Of a DNA stretch of 64,000 nt, positions 1-14,558 are shown piece by piece. The position numbers and the translations under genes are program-made. The stretch's first letter is position 1. The number at the start of each line of letters is the position of its first letter. The notes under the pieces are model-generated. The model ran no database searches. It was not told where the DNA came from and saw nothing but the letters and a program-made list of their open reading frames with translations. Origin of the DNA: Pratylenchus scribneri (lineage: Eukaryota > Nematoda > Chromadorea > Rhabditida > Pratylenchidae). Location of the stretch: the NCBI GenBank assembly GCA_030063045.1, contig JAQSEB010000040.1:1-64000 (forward strand). Direction: 5' to 3'.

Positions 1-3000
1 ATTAGTCTTATAGTCAAATTAATAGAATAAAATGAATAATTGAATATAGAAATAAAACGTTCTGGGTGTAAGTTACACCCAGAGATTAATAAATTAAGAA
101 TTTTTGAATAATATTTCAAATTAATATTGTATTCTAATATATATCGTATATATTAGTCTTATAGTCAAATTAATAGAATAAAATGAATAATTGAATATAG
201 AAATAAAACGTTCTGGGTGTAAGTTACACCCAGGGATTAATAAATTAAGAATTTTTGAATAATTTCAAATTAATATTGTATTCAGTATATATCGTATATA
301 TTAGTCTTATAGTCAAATTAATAGAATAAAATGAATAATTGAATATAGAAATAAAACGTTCTGGGTGTAAGTTACACCCAGGGATTAATAAATTAAGAAT
401 TTTTGAATAATATTTCAAATTAATATTGTATTCAGTATATATCGTATATATTAGTCTTATAGTCAAATTAATAGAATAAAATGAATAATTGAATATAGAA
501 ATAAAACGTTCTGGGTGTAAGTTACACCCAGGGATTAATAAATTAAGAATTTTTGAATAATATTTCAAATTAATATTGTATTCAGTATATATCGTATATA
601 TTAGTCTTATAGTCAAATTAATAGAATAAAATGAATAATTGAATATAGAAATAAAACGTTCTGGGTGTAAGTTACACCCAGGGATTAATAAATTAAGAAT
701 TTTTGAATAATATTTCAAATTAATATTGTATTCAGTATATATCGTATATATTAGTCTTATAGTCAAATTAATAGAATAAAATGAATAATTGAATATAGAA
801 ATAAAACGTTCTGGGTGTAAGTTACACCCAGGGATTAATAAATTAAGAATTTTTGAATAATATTTCAAATTAATATTGTATTCAGTATATATCGTATATA
901 TTAGTCTTATAGTCAAATTAATAGAATAAAATGAATAATTGAATATAGAAATAAAACGTTCTGGGTGTAAGTTACACCCAGGGATTAATAAATTAAGAAT
1001 TTTTGAATAATATTTCAAATTAATATTGTATTCAGTATATATCGTATATATTAGTCTTATAGTCAAATTAATAGAATAAAATGAATAATTGAATATAGAA
1101 ATAAAACGTTCTGGGTGTAAGTTACACCCAGGGATTAATAAATTAAGAATTTTTGAATAATATTTCAAATTAATATTGTATTCAGTATATATCGTATATA
1201 TTAGTCTTATAGTCAAATTAATAGAATAAAATGAATAATTGAATATAGAAATAAAACGTTCTGGGTGTAAGTTACACCCAGGGATTAATAAATTAAGAAT
1301 TTTTGAATAATAATTCAAATTAATATTGTATTCAGTATATATCGTATATATTAGTCTTATAGTCAAATTAATAGAATAAAATGAATAATTGAATATAGAA
1401 ATAAAACGTTCTGGGTGTAAGTTACACCCAGAGGATTAATAAATTAAGAATTTTTGAATAATATTTCAAATTAATATTGTATTCAGTATATATCGTATAT
1501 ATTAGTCTTATAGTCAAATTAATAGAATAAAATGAATAATTGAATATAGAAATAAAACGTTCTGGGTGTAAGTTACACCCAGGGATTAATAAATTAAGAA
1601 TTTTTGAATAATATTCAAATTAATATTGTATTCAGTATATATCGTATATATTAGTCTTATAGTCAAATTAATAGAATAAAATGAATAATTGAATATAGAA
1701 ATAAAACGTTCTGGGTGTAAGTTACACCCAGGGATTAATAAATTAAGAATTTTTGAATAATAATTCAAATTAATATTGTATTCAGTATCTATCGTATATA
1801 TTAGTCTTATAGTCAAATAAATAGAATAAAATGAATAATTGAATATAGAAATAAAACGTTCTGGGTGTAAGTTACACCCAGAGATTAATAAATTAAGAAT
1901 TTTTGAATAATATTTCAAATTAATATTGTATTCAGTATATATCGTATATATTAGTCTTATAGTCAAATTAATAGAATAAAATGAATAATTGAATATAGAA
2001 ATAAAACGTTCTGGGTGTAAGTTACACCCAGGGATTAATAAATTAAGAATTTTTGAATAATATTTCAAATTAATATTGTATTCAGTATATATCGTATATA
2101 TTAGTCTTATAGTCAAATTAATAGAATAAAATGAATAATTGAATATAGAAATAAAACGTTCTGGGTGTAAGTTACACCCAGGGATTAATAAATTAAGAAT
2201 TTTTGAATAATATTTCAAATTAATATTGTATTCAGTATATATCGTATATATTAGTCTTATAGTCAAATTAATAGAATAAAATGAATAATTGAATATAGAA
2301 ATAAAACGTTCTGGGTGTAAGTTACACCCAGGGATTAATAAATTAAGAATTTTTGAATAATAATTCAAATTAATATTGTATTCAGTATCTATCGTATATA
2401 TTAGTCTTATAGTCAAATAAATAGAATAAAATGAATAATTGAATATAGAAATAAAACGTTCTGGGTGTAAGTTACACCCAGAGATTAATAAATTAAGAAT
2501 TTTTGAATAATATTTCAAATTAATATTGTATTCAGTATATATCGTATATATTAGTCTTATAGTCAAATTAATAGAATAAAATGAATAATTGAATATAGAA
2601 ATAAAACGTTCTGGGTGTAAGTTACACCCAGGGATTAATAAATTAAGAATTTTTGAATAATATTTCAAATTAATATTGTATTCAGTATATATCGTATATA
2701 TTAGTCTTATAGTCAAATTAATAGAATAAAATGAATAATTGAATATAGAAATAAAACGTTCTGGGTGTAAGTTACACCCAGGGATTAATAAATTAAGAAT
2801 TTTTGAATAATATTTCAAATTAATATTGTATTCAGTATATATCGTATATATTAGTCTTATAGTCAAATTAATAGAATAAAATGAATAATTGAATATAGAA
2901 ATAAAACGTTCTGGGTGTAAGTTACACCCAGGGATTAATAAATTAAGAATTTTTGAATAATATTTCAAATTAATATTGTATTCAGTATATATCGTATATA

Positions 3001-4715
3001 TTAGTCTTATAGTCAAATTAATAGAATAAAATGAATAATTGAATATAGAAATAAAACGTTCTGGGTGTAAGTTACACCCAGGGATTAATAAATTAAGAAT
3101 TTTTGAATAATATTTCAAATTAATATTGTATTCAGTATATATCGTATATATTAGTCTTATAGTCAAATTAATAGAATAAAATGAATAATTGAATATAGAA
3201 ATAAAACGTTCTGGGTGTAAGTTACACCCAGGGATTAATAAATTAAGAATTTTTGAATAATATTTCAAATTAATATTGTATTCAGTATATATCGTATATA
3301 TTAGTCTTATAGTCAAATTAATAGAATAAAATGAATAATTGAATATAGAAATAAAACGTTCTGGGTGTAAGTTACACCCAGGGATTAATAAATTAAGAAT
3401 TTTTGAATAATAATTCAAATTAATATTGTATTCAGTATATATCGTATATATTAGTCTTATAGTCAAATTAATAGAATAAAATGAATAATTGAATATAGAA
3501 ATAAAACGTTCTGGGTGTAAGTTACACCCAGAGATTAATAAATTAAGAATTTTTGAATAATATTTCAAATTAATATTGTATTCAGTATATATCGTATATA
3601 TTAGTCTTATAGTCAAATTAATAGAATAAAATGAATAATTGAATATAGAAATAAAACGTTCTGGGTGTAAGTTACACCCAGGGATTAATAAATTAAGAAT
3701 TTTTGAATAATAATTCAAATTAATATTGTATTCAGTATATATCGTATATATTAGTCTTATAGTCAAATTAATAGAATAAAATGAATAATTGAATATAGAA
3801 ATAAAACGTTCTGGGTGTAAGTTACACCCAGGGATTAATAAATTAAGAATTTTTGAATAATAATTCAAATTAATATTGTATTCAGTATCTATCGTATATA
3901 TTAGTCTTATAGTCAAATAAATAGAATAAAATGAATAATTGAATATAGAAATAAAACGTTCTGGGTGTAAGTTACACCCAGAGATTAATAAATTAAGAAT
4001 TTTTGAATAATATTTCAAATTAATATTGTATTCAGTATATATCGTATATATTAGTCTTATAGTCAAATTAATAGAATAAAATGAATAATTGAATATAGAA
4101 ATAAAACGTTCTGGGTGTAAGTTACACCCAGGGATTAATAAATTAAGAATTTTTGAATAATATTTCAAATTAATATTGTATTCAGTATATATCGTATATA
4201 TTAGTCTTATAGTCAAATTAATAGAATAAAATGAATAATTGAATATAGAAATAAAACGTTCTGGGTGTAAGTTACACCCAGGGATTAATAAATTAAGAAT
4301 TTTTGAATAATATTTCAAATTAATATTGTATTCAGTATATATCGTATATATTAGTCTTATAGTCAAATTAATAGAATAAAATGAATAATTGAATATAGAA
4401 ATAAAACGTTCTGGGTGTAAGTTACACCCAGGGATTAATAAATTAAGAATTTTTGAATAATATTTCAAATTAATATTGTATTCAGTATATATCGTATATA
4501 TTAGTCTTATAGTCAAATTAATAGAATAAAATGAATAATTGAATATAGAAATAAAACGTTCTGGGTGTAAGTTACACCCAGGGATTAATAAATTAAGAAT
4601 TTTTGAATAATATTTCAAATTAATATTGTATTCAGTATATATCGTATATATTAGTCTTATAGTCAAATTAATAGAATAAAATGAATAATTGAATATAGAA
4701 ATAAAACGTTCTGGG
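1..4715. repeat. 150-bp tandem satellite array, homogeneous part
   Basis: About 31 head-to-tail monomers of 150 bp, nearly identical. Each has a perfect palindrome (arms CTGGGTGTAA and TTACACCCAG around a central G, first seen at 62-82), then an AT-rich body including GTATTCAGTATATATCG and TTAGTCTTATAGTC. Variation is limited to recurrent alternatives: CCCAGGGATT versus CCCAGAGATT, GAATAATATTTC versus GAATAATAATTC, and GTATATATCG versus GTATCTATCG. Because 150 = 3 x 50, one minus-strand frame stays open through the array (for example 4666-1586). It contains no gene-like start, intron or codon pattern. The array starts before the window and is cut at 4715 by a transposon. Confidence 0.97.
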
Positions 4716-5531
4716 CAGGGGTGGGGTCGAAATTTCGATTTTCGATTTCGATCGTCGAAATTTCGATGTTTTAGTTTCGATTCGATTTCGATTTCGAAAA
4801 GTGTTGAGTTTCGAAAAAATTTCGAAAAAAGGAAAGGGGGGACCCTTTGTTAGTTTCAATCAAAAATTTGGTATATTTTTTGAAACGAATTCCTTTTTTA
4901 CTTAAAATTTCCTTATTTTTGTTCAAAATATTTAATTTTTTAATTTATTTTTCAATTATTAAATCATCAAAATATGTTTTATAAATGTTTTAGGAAGAAA
5001 AAATGGAAAGTTCAAGATTTAATAATATTATTTTGATGGAAATGGCCAAACAATAATGTAATATGGAAAGAACCGCACCCAAAATAATCAACGAAAAAGA
5101 ATCTACCAATTAATTTGTCATTTAAAAAAATATAAAACTTTATGAAAAAACCAAAAATTTCTTAAAAAGAAAAGCTATAAATTCGGTTGGGTTTTGGGTA
5201 TTGGTTTCATTGGCAACTATTTTAGCCAAAAACAGAAAAAAGAAAATTTGAAAACGCTTATTTTATTTCATAAAAATGCTAAACCCTACAATTTTAATTT
5301 TTAAATATCACTGAATATTAATTTTTGGATAAAAATTTCGCTTTTTGTATTTTCAGAATTTTTTTTCAATTTTTAAAGGATTTGGAATTTTGAAAAATTT
5401 CGATTTTCGATTTCGATTGTCGAAATTTCGATGTTTTAGTTTCGTTTCGATTTCGATTTCGATTTGGAAGTGAATTTCGATTTCGAAGCAAATTTCGATT
5501 TCGATTTTTTTGAGTTTCGACCCCAGCCCTG
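4716..5531 (-). mobile_element. hAT-type DNA transposon, internally deleted, inserted in the satellite
   Basis: Terminal inverted repeats begin CAGGGGTGGGGTCGAAA on the left and, read inward from the right, CAGGGCTGGGGTCGAAA. The element is flanked by a perfect 8-bp target-site duplication GTTCTGGG (4708-4715 and 5532-5539), the hallmark of the hAT superfamily. Subterminal DNA is made of repeated TTTCGATTTCGA tracts on both sides. The ends match the element at 55,410-56,179 in the opposite orientation, but this copy has no recognisable transposase, so it is non-autonomous. It landed next to the satellite palindrome. Confidence 0.92.
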
Positions 5532-6188
5532 GTTCTGGGTGTAAGTTACACCCAGAGATTAATAAATTAAGAATTTTTGAATAATATTTCAAATTAATAT
5601 TGTATTCAGTATATATCGTATATATTAGTCTTATAGTCAAATTAATAGAATAAAATGAATAATTGAATATAGAAATAAAACGTTCTGGGTGTAAGTTACA
5701 CCCAGAGATTAATAAATTAAGAATTTTTGAATAATATTTCAAATTAATATTGTATTCAGTATATATCGTATATATTAGTCTTATAGTCAAATTAATAGAA
5801 TAAAATGAATAATTGAATATAGAAATAAAACGTTCTGGGTGTAAGTTACACCCAGAGATTAATAAATTAAGAATTTTTGAATAATATTTCAAATTAATAT
5901 TGTATTCAGTATATATCGTATATATTAGTCTTATAGTCAAATTAATAGAATAAAATGAATAATTGAATAGAGATATAAAACGTTCTGGGTGTAAGTTACA
6001 CTTAGGGATTGATAAATTAAGAATTTTTGAATAATAATTCAAATTAATATTATATTCAGTATCTATCGTATATATTAGTCTTATAGTCAAATAAATAGAA
6101 TAAAATGAATAATTGAATAGAGAAATAAAACGTTCTGGGTGTAAGTTACACCCAGGGATTAATAAATTAAGAATTTTTGAATAATAAT

Positions 6189-6558
6189 CAGGGTGTCTAA
6201 AATACCACATAAATGTGGCATTTGCCACATTTTCGACCATCTCGCCACATTTTTCCCACATTTTTGATTTTTTTGGCGAGCACTTTTTGTTATAATTTTT
6301 CGGTAGTTAGCCATTTTCGACTAACATTTTTAGCTGTGCGGCCATTTTTGAGTAAAATTTTTCGCTGTGCGGCCATATTTGGATATAAATTATAGAGAAA
6401 TATACAAAATAAATATTTTTAAATTAATTTTTATTTGAATCTTAATTGTTTTAAAAAATGCCACATTTTTTGCCACATTTTTGGCCAATTTTGCCACATT
6501 TTTCCCACATTTTTCATAGCAAATGCCACATTTTTGGTCAGACCTTATAGACACCCTG
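6189..6558. mobile_element. 370-bp hAT-like MITE, satellite copy 1
   Basis: Terminal inverted repeats CAGGGTGTCTA at both ends, flanked by 8-bp ATAATAAT duplications (6181-6188 and 6559-6566). The inside is rich in GCCACATTTTT repeats near both ends, typical of subterminal transposase-binding repeats in hAT elements. No coding sequence. It is preceded by a normal satellite monomer, unlike the other five copies. Confidence 0.9.
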
Positions 6559-9500
6559 ATAATAATTCAAATTAATATTGTATTCAGTATCTATCGTATA
6601 TATTAGTCTTATAGTCAAATTAATAGAATAAAATGAATAATTGAATAGAGATATAAAACGTTCTGGGTGTAAGTTACACCCAGGGATAAATAAATAAAAA
6701 AATTTTGAATAATAATTCAAATTAATATTGTATTCAGTATCTATCGTATATATTAATCTTATAGTCAAATAAATAGAATAAAATGAATATTTGAATAGAG
6801 AAATAAAACGTTCTGGGTGTAAGTTACACCCAGGGATTAATAAATTAAGATTTTTTGAATAATAATTCAAATTAATATTATATTCAGTATCTATCGTATA
6901 TATTAGTCTTATAGTCAAATAAATAGAATAAAATGAATAATTGAATAGAGATATAAAACGTTCTGGGTGTAAGTTACACTTAGGGATTGATAAATTAAGA
7001 ATTTTTGAATAATAATTCAAATTAATATTATATTCAGTATCTATCGTATATTTTAGTCTTATAGTCAAATTAATAGAATAAAATGAATAATTGAATAGAG
7101 ATATAAAACGTTCTGGGTGTAAGTTACACTTAGGGATTGATAAATTAAGAATTTTTAAATAATAATTCAAATTAATATTATATTCAGTATCTATCGTATA
7201 TATTAGTCTTATAGTCAAATAAATAGAATAAAATGAATAAGTGAATAGAGAAATAAAACGTTCTGGGTGTAAGTTACACCCAGGGATTAATAAATTAAGA
7301 ATTTTTGAATAATATTTCAAATTAATATTGTATTCAGTATCTATCGTATATATTAGTCTTATAGTCAAATAAATAGAATAAAATGAATAATTGAATAGAG
7401 AAATAAAACGTTCTGGGTGTAAGTTACACCCAGGGATTAATAAATTAAGAATTTTTTAATAATAATTCAAATTAATATTGTATTCAGTATCTATCGTATA
7501 TATTAGTCTTATAGTCAAATAAATAGAATAAAATGAATAATTGAATAGAGAAATAAAACGTTCTGGGTGTAAGTTACACCCAGAGATTAATAAATTAAGA
7601 ATTTTTGAATAATAATTCAAATTAATATTGTATTCAGTATATATCGTATCTATTAGTCTTATAGTCAAATTATTAGAAAAAAATGAATAATTGAATATAG
7701 AAATAAAACGTTCTGGGTGTAAGTTACACCCAGAGATTAATAAATTAAGAATTTTTGAATAATATTTCAAATTAATATTGTATTCAGTATATATCGTATA
7801 TATTAGTCTTATAGTCAAATTAATAGAATAAAATGAATAATTGAATATAGAAATAAAACGTTCTGGGTGTAAGTTACACCCAGGGATTAATAAATTAAGA
7901 ATTTTTGAATAATAATTCAAATTAATATTATATTCAGTATCTATCGTATATATTAGTCTTATAGTCAAATAAATAGAATAAAATGAATAATTGAATAGAG
8001 ATATAAAACTTTCTGGGTGTAAGTTACACCCAGGGATTAATAAATTAAGAATTTTTTAATAATAATTCAAATTAATATTGTATTCAGTATCTATCGTATA
8101 TATTAGTCTTATAGTCAAATAAATAGAATAAAATGAATAATTGAATAGAGAAATAAAACGTTCTGGGTGTAAGTTACACCCAGAGATTAATAAATTAAGA
8201 ATTTTTGAATAATAATTCAAATTAATATTGTATTCAGTATATATCGTATCTATTAGTCTTATAGTCAAATTAATAGAAAAAAATGAATAATTGAATATAG
8301 AAATAAAACGTTCTGGGTGTAAGTTACACCCAGAGATTAATAAATTAAGAATTTTTGAATAATATTTCAAATTAATATTGTATTCAGTATATATCGTATA
8401 TATTAGTCTTATAGTCAAATTAATAGAATAAAATGAATAATTGAATATAGAAATAAAACGTTCTGGGTGTAAGTTACACCCAGGGATTAATAAATTAAGA
8501 ATTTTTGAATAATAATTCAAATTAATATTATATTCAGTATCTATCGTATATATTAGTCTTATAGTCAAATAAATAGAATAAAATGAATAATTGAATAGAG
8601 ATATAAAACGTTCTGGGTGTAAGTTACACTTAGGGATTGATAAATTAAGAATTTTTGAATAATAATTCAAATTAATATTATATTCAGTATCTATCGTATA
8701 TTTTAGTCTTATAGTCAAATAAATAGAATAAAATGAATAATTGAATAGAGAAATAAAACGTTCTGGGTGTAAGTTACACCCAGAGATTAATAAATTAAGA
8801 ATTTTTGAATAATAATTCAAATTAATATTGTATTCAGTATCTATCGTATATATTAGTCTTATAGTCAAATAAATAGAATAAAATGAATAATTGAATAGAG
8901 AAATAAAACGTTCTGGGTGTAAGTTACACCCAGAGATTAATAAATTAAGAATTTTTGAATAATAATTCAAATTAATATTGTATTCAGTATATATCGTATC
9001 TATTAGTCTTATAGTCAAATTAATAGAAAAAAATGAATAATTGAATATAGAAATAAAACGTTCTGGGTGTAAGTTACACCCAGAGATTAATAAATTAAGA
9101 ATTTTTGAATAATATTTCAAATTAATATTGTATTCAGTATATATCGTATATATTAGTCTTATAGTCAAATTAATAGAATAAAATGAATAATTGAATAGAG
9201 ATATAAAACGTTCTGGGTGTAAGTTACACCCAGGGATAAATAAATAAAAAATTTTTGAATAATAATTCAAATTAATATTATATTCAGTATCTATCGTATA
9301 TATTAGTCTTATAGTCAAATGAATAGAAAAAAATGAATAATTGAATATAGAAATAAAACGTTCTGGGTGTAAGTTACACCCAGAGATTAATAAATTAAGA
9401 ATTTTTGAATAATATTTCAAATTAATATTGTATTCAGTATATATCGTATATATTAGTCTTATAGTCAAATTAATAGAATAAAATGAATAATTGAATAGAG

Positions 9501-10752
9501 ATATAAAACGTTCTGGGTGTAAGTTACACCCAGGGATAAATAAATAAAGAATTTTTGAATAATAATTCAAATTAATATTATATTCAGTATCTATCGTATA
9601 TATTAGTCTTATAGTCAAATAAATAGAATAAAATGAATAGAGATATAAAACGTTCTGGGTGTAAGTTACACCCAGGGATTAATAAATTAAGAATTTTTGA
9701 ATAATATTTCAAATTAATATTGTATTCAGTATATATCGTATATATTAGTCTTATAGTCAAATAAATAGAATAAAATGAATAATTGAATAGAGATATAAAA
9801 CGTTCTGGGTGTAAGTTACACCCAGGGATTAATAAATTAAGAATTTTTGAATAATAATTCAAATTAATATTATATTCAGTATCTATCGTATATATTAGTC
9901 TTATAGTCAAATAAATAGAATAAAATGAATAATTGAATAGAGATATAAAACGTTCTGGGTGTAAGTTACACCCAGGGATTAATAAATAAAGAATTTTTGA
10001 ATAATAATTCAAATTAATATTGTATTCAGTATCTATCGTATATATTAGTCTTATAGTCAAATTAATAGAATAAAATGAATAATTGAATAGAGATATAAAA
10101 CGTTCTGGGTGTAAGTTACACCCAGGGATAAATAAATAAAAAATTTTTGAATAATAATTCAAATTAATATTGTATTCAGTATCTATCGTATCTATTAGTC
10201 TTATAGTCAAATGAATAGAATAAAATGAATAATTGAATAGAGATATAAAACGTTCTGGGTGTAAGTTACACTTAGGGATTGATAAATTAAGAATTTTTGA
10301 ATAATAATTCAAATTAATATTATATTCAGTATCTATCGTATATATTAGTCTTATAGTCAAATTAATAGAATAAAATGAATAATTGAATAGAGATATAAAA
10401 CGTTCTGGGTGTAAGTTACACTTAGGGATTGATAAATTAAGAATTTTTGAATAATAATTCAAATTAATATTATATTCAGTATCTATCGTATATATTAGTC
10501 TTATAGTCAAATAAATAGAATAAAATGAATAATTGAATAGAGAAATAAAACGTTCTGGGTGTAAATTACACCCAGGGATTAATAAATTAAGAATTTTTGA
10601 ATAATAATTCAAATTAATATTGTATTCAGTATATATCGTATATATTAGTCTTATAGTCAAATTAATAGAATAAAATGAATAATTGAATAGAGATATAAAA
10701 CTTTGTAAGTTACACCCAGGGATAAATAAATAAAGAATTTTTGAATAATAAT

Positions 10753-11122
10753 CAGGGTGTCTAAAATACCACATAAATGTGGCATTTGCCACATTTTCGA
10801 CCATCTCGCCACATTTTTCCCACATTTTTGATTTTTTTGGCGAGCACTTTTTGTTATAATTTTTCGGTAGTTAGCTATTTTCGACTAACATTTTTAGCTG
10901 TGCGGCCATTTTTGAGTAAAATTTTTCGCTGTGCGGCCATATTTGGATATAAATTATAGAGAAATATACAAAATAAATATTTTTAAATTAATTTTTATTT
11001 GAATCTTAATTGTTTTAAAAAATGCCACATTTTTTGCCACATTTTTGGCCAATTTTGCCACATTTTTCCCACATTTTTCATAGCAAATGCCACATTTTTG
11101 GTCAGACCTTATAGACACCCTG
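10753..11122. mobile_element. 370-bp hAT-like MITE, satellite copy 2
   Basis: Same element, length and ATAATAAT flanks as the copy at 6189. It is preceded by the deleted monomer AAACTTTGTAAGTTACACCC, so this is a copy made with its satellite surroundings and not a new insertion. Confidence 0.9.
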
Positions 11123-12916
11123 ATAATAATTCAAATTAATATTGTATTCAGTATCTATCGTATATATTAGTCTTATAGTCAAATTAATAGAATAAAATGA
11201 ATAATTGAATAGAGAAATAAAACGTTCTGGGTGTAAGTTACACCCAGAGATTAATAAATTAAGAATTTTTGAATAATATTTCAAATTAATATTGTATTCA
11301 GTATCTATCGTATCTATTAGTCTTATAGTCAAATGAATAGAATAAAATGAATATTTGAATAGAGAAATAAAACGTTCTGGGTGTAAGTTACACTTAGGGA
11401 TTGATAAATTAAGAATTTTTGAATAATAATTCAAATTAATATTATATTCAGTATCTATCGTATATATTAGTCTTATAGTCAAATTAATAGAATAAAATGA
11501 ATAATTGAATAGAGATATAAAACGTTCTGGGTGTAAGTTACACCCAGGGATAAATAAATAAAGAATTTTTGAATAATAATTCAAATTAATATTATATTCA
11601 GTATCTATCGTATATATTAGTCTTATAGTCAAATAAATAGAATAAAATGAATAGAGATATAAAACGTTCTGGGTGTAAGTTACACCCAGGGATTAATAAA
11701 TTAAGAATTTTTGAATAATATTTCAAATTAATATTGTATTCAGTATATATCGTATATATTAGTCTTATAGTCAAATAAATAGAATAAAATGAATAATTGA
11801 ATAGAGATATAAAACGTTCTGGGTGTAAGTTACACCCAGGGATTAATAAATTAAGAATTTTTGAATAATAATTCAAATTAATATTATATTCAGTATCTAT
11901 CGTATATATTAGTCTTATAGTCAAATAAATAGAATAAAATGAATAATTGAATAGAGATATAAAACGTTCTGGGTGTAAGTTACACCCAGGGATTAATAAA
12001 TAAAGAATTTTTGAATAATAATTCAAATTAATATTGTATTCAGTATCTATCGTATATATTAGTCTTATAGTCAAATTAATAGAATAAAATGAATAATTGA
12101 ATAGAGATATAAAACGTTCTGGGTGTAAGTTACACCCAGGGATAAATAAATAAAAAATTTTTGAATAATAATTCAAATTAATATTGTATTCAGTATCTAT
12201 CGTATCTATTAGTCTTATAGTCAAATGAATAGAATAAAATGAATAATTGAATAGAGATATAAAACGTTCTGGGTGTAAGTTACACTTAGGGATTGATAAA
12301 TTAAGAATTTTTGAATAATAATTCAAATTAATATTATATTCAGTATCTATCGTATATATTAGTCTTATAGTCAAATTAATAGAATAAAATGAATAATTGA
12401 ATAGAGATATAAAACGTTCTGGGTGTAAGTTACACTTAGGGATTGATAAATTAAGAATTTTTGAATAATAATTCAAATTAATATTATATTCAGTATCTAT
12501 CGTATATATTAGTCTTATAGTCAAATAAATAGAATAAAATGAATAATTGAATAGAGAAATAAAACGTTCTGGGTGTAAATTACACCCAGGGATTAATAAA
12601 TTAAGAATTTTTGAATAATAATTCAAATTAATATTGTATTCAGTATCTATCGTATATATTAGTCTTATAGTCAAATAAATAGAATAAAATGAATAATTGA
12701 ATAGAGAAATAAAACGTTCTGGGTGTAAGTTACACCCAGAGATTAATAAATTAAGAATTTTTGAATAATATTTCAAATTAATATTGTATTCAGTATATAT
12801 CGTATATATTAGTCTTATAGTCAAATTAATAGAATAAAATGAATAATTGAATAGAGATATAAAACTTTGTAAGTTACACCCAGGGATAAATAAATAAAGA
12901 ATTTTTGAATAATAAT

Positions 12917-13286
12917 CAGGGTGTCTAAAATACCACATAAATGTGGCATTTGCCACATTTTCGACCATCTCGCCACATTTTTCCCACATTTTTGATTTTT
13001 TTGGCGAGCACTTTTTGTTATAATTTTTCGGTAGTTAGCTATTTTCGACTAACATTTTTAGCTGTGCGGCCATTTTTGAGTAAAATTTTTCGCTGTGCGG
13101 CCATATTTGGATATAAATTATAGAGAAATATACAAAATAAATATTTTTAAATTAATTTTTATTTGAATCTTAATTGTTTTAAAAAATGCCACATTTTTTG
13201 CCACATTTTTGGCCAATTTTGCCACATTTTTCCCACATTTTTCATAGCAAATGCCACATTTTTGGTCAGACCTTATAGACACCCTG
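12917..13286. mobile_element. 370-bp hAT-like MITE, satellite copy 3
   Basis: Same element and flanks as copy 2. It shares with copy 2 the variant GTAGTTAGCTATTTTCG, where copies 1, 4, 5 and 6 have GTAGTTAGCCATTTTCG, so copies 2 and 3 are closest relatives. Confidence 0.9.
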
Positions 13287-14188
13287 ATAATAATTCAAAT
13301 TAATATTGTATTCAGTATCTATCGTATATATTAGTCTTATAGTCAAATTAATAGAATAAAATGAATAATTGAATAGAGAAATAAAACGTTCTGGGTGTAA
13401 GTTACACCCAGAGATTAATAAATTAAGAATTTTTGAATAATATTTCAAATTAATATTGTATTCAGTATCTATCGTATCTATTAGTCTTATAGTCAAATGA
13501 ATAGAATAAAATGAATATTTGAATAGAGAAATAAAACGTTCTGGGTGTAAGTTACACTTAGGGATTGATAAATTAAGAATTTTTGAATAATAATTCAAAT
13601 TAATATTATATTCAGTATCTATCGTATATATTAGTCTTATAGTCAAATTAATAGAATAAAATGAATAATTGAATAGAGATATAAAACGTTCTGGGTGTAA
13701 GTTACACTTAGGGATTGATAAATTAAGAATTTTTGAATAATAATTCAAATTAATATTATATTCAGTATCTATCGTATATATTAGTCTTATAGTCAAATAA
13801 ATAGAATAAAATGAATAATTGAATAGAGAAATAAAACGTTCTGGGTGTAAATTACACCCAGGGATTAATAAATTAAGAATTTTTGAATAATAATTCAAAT
13901 TAATATTGTATTCAGTATCTATCGTATATATTAGTCTTATAGTCAAATAAATAGAATAAAATGAATAATTGAATAGAGAAATAAAACGTTCTGGGTGTAA
14001 GTTACACCCAGAGATTAATAAATTAAGAATTTTTGAATAATATTTCAAATTAATATTGTATTCAGTATATATCGTATATATTAGTCTTATAGTCAAATTA
14101 ATAGAATAAAATGAATAATTGAATAGAGATATAAAACTTTGTAAGTTACACCCAGGGATAAATAAATAAAGAATTTTTGAATAATAAT

Positions 14189-14558
14189 CAGGGTGTCTAA
14201 AATACCACATAAATGTGGCATTTGCCACATTTTCGACCATCTCGCCACATTTTTCCCACATTTTTGATTTTTTTGGCGAGCACTTTTTGTTATAATTTTT
14301 CGGTAGTTAGCCATTTTCGACTAACATTTTTAGCTGTGCGGCCATTTTTGAGTAAAATTTTTCGCTGTGCGGCCATATTTGGATATAAATTATAGAGAAA
14401 TATACAAAATAAATATTTTTAAATTAATTTTTATTTGAATCTTAATTGTTTTAAAAAATGCCACATTTTTTGCCACATTTTTGGCCAATTTTGCCACATT
14501 TTTCCCACATTTTTCATAGCAAATGCCACATTTTTGGTCAGACCTTATAGACACCCTG
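14189..14558. mobile_element. 370-bp hAT-like MITE, satellite copy 4
   Basis: Same element and ATAATAAT flanks, in the same deleted-monomer context. Confidence 0.9.

Noticed and set aside
1..4715. CRISPR-like regular repeats
   Set aside because: There are no unique spacers; the whole 150-bp unit repeats and the genome is eukaryotic.
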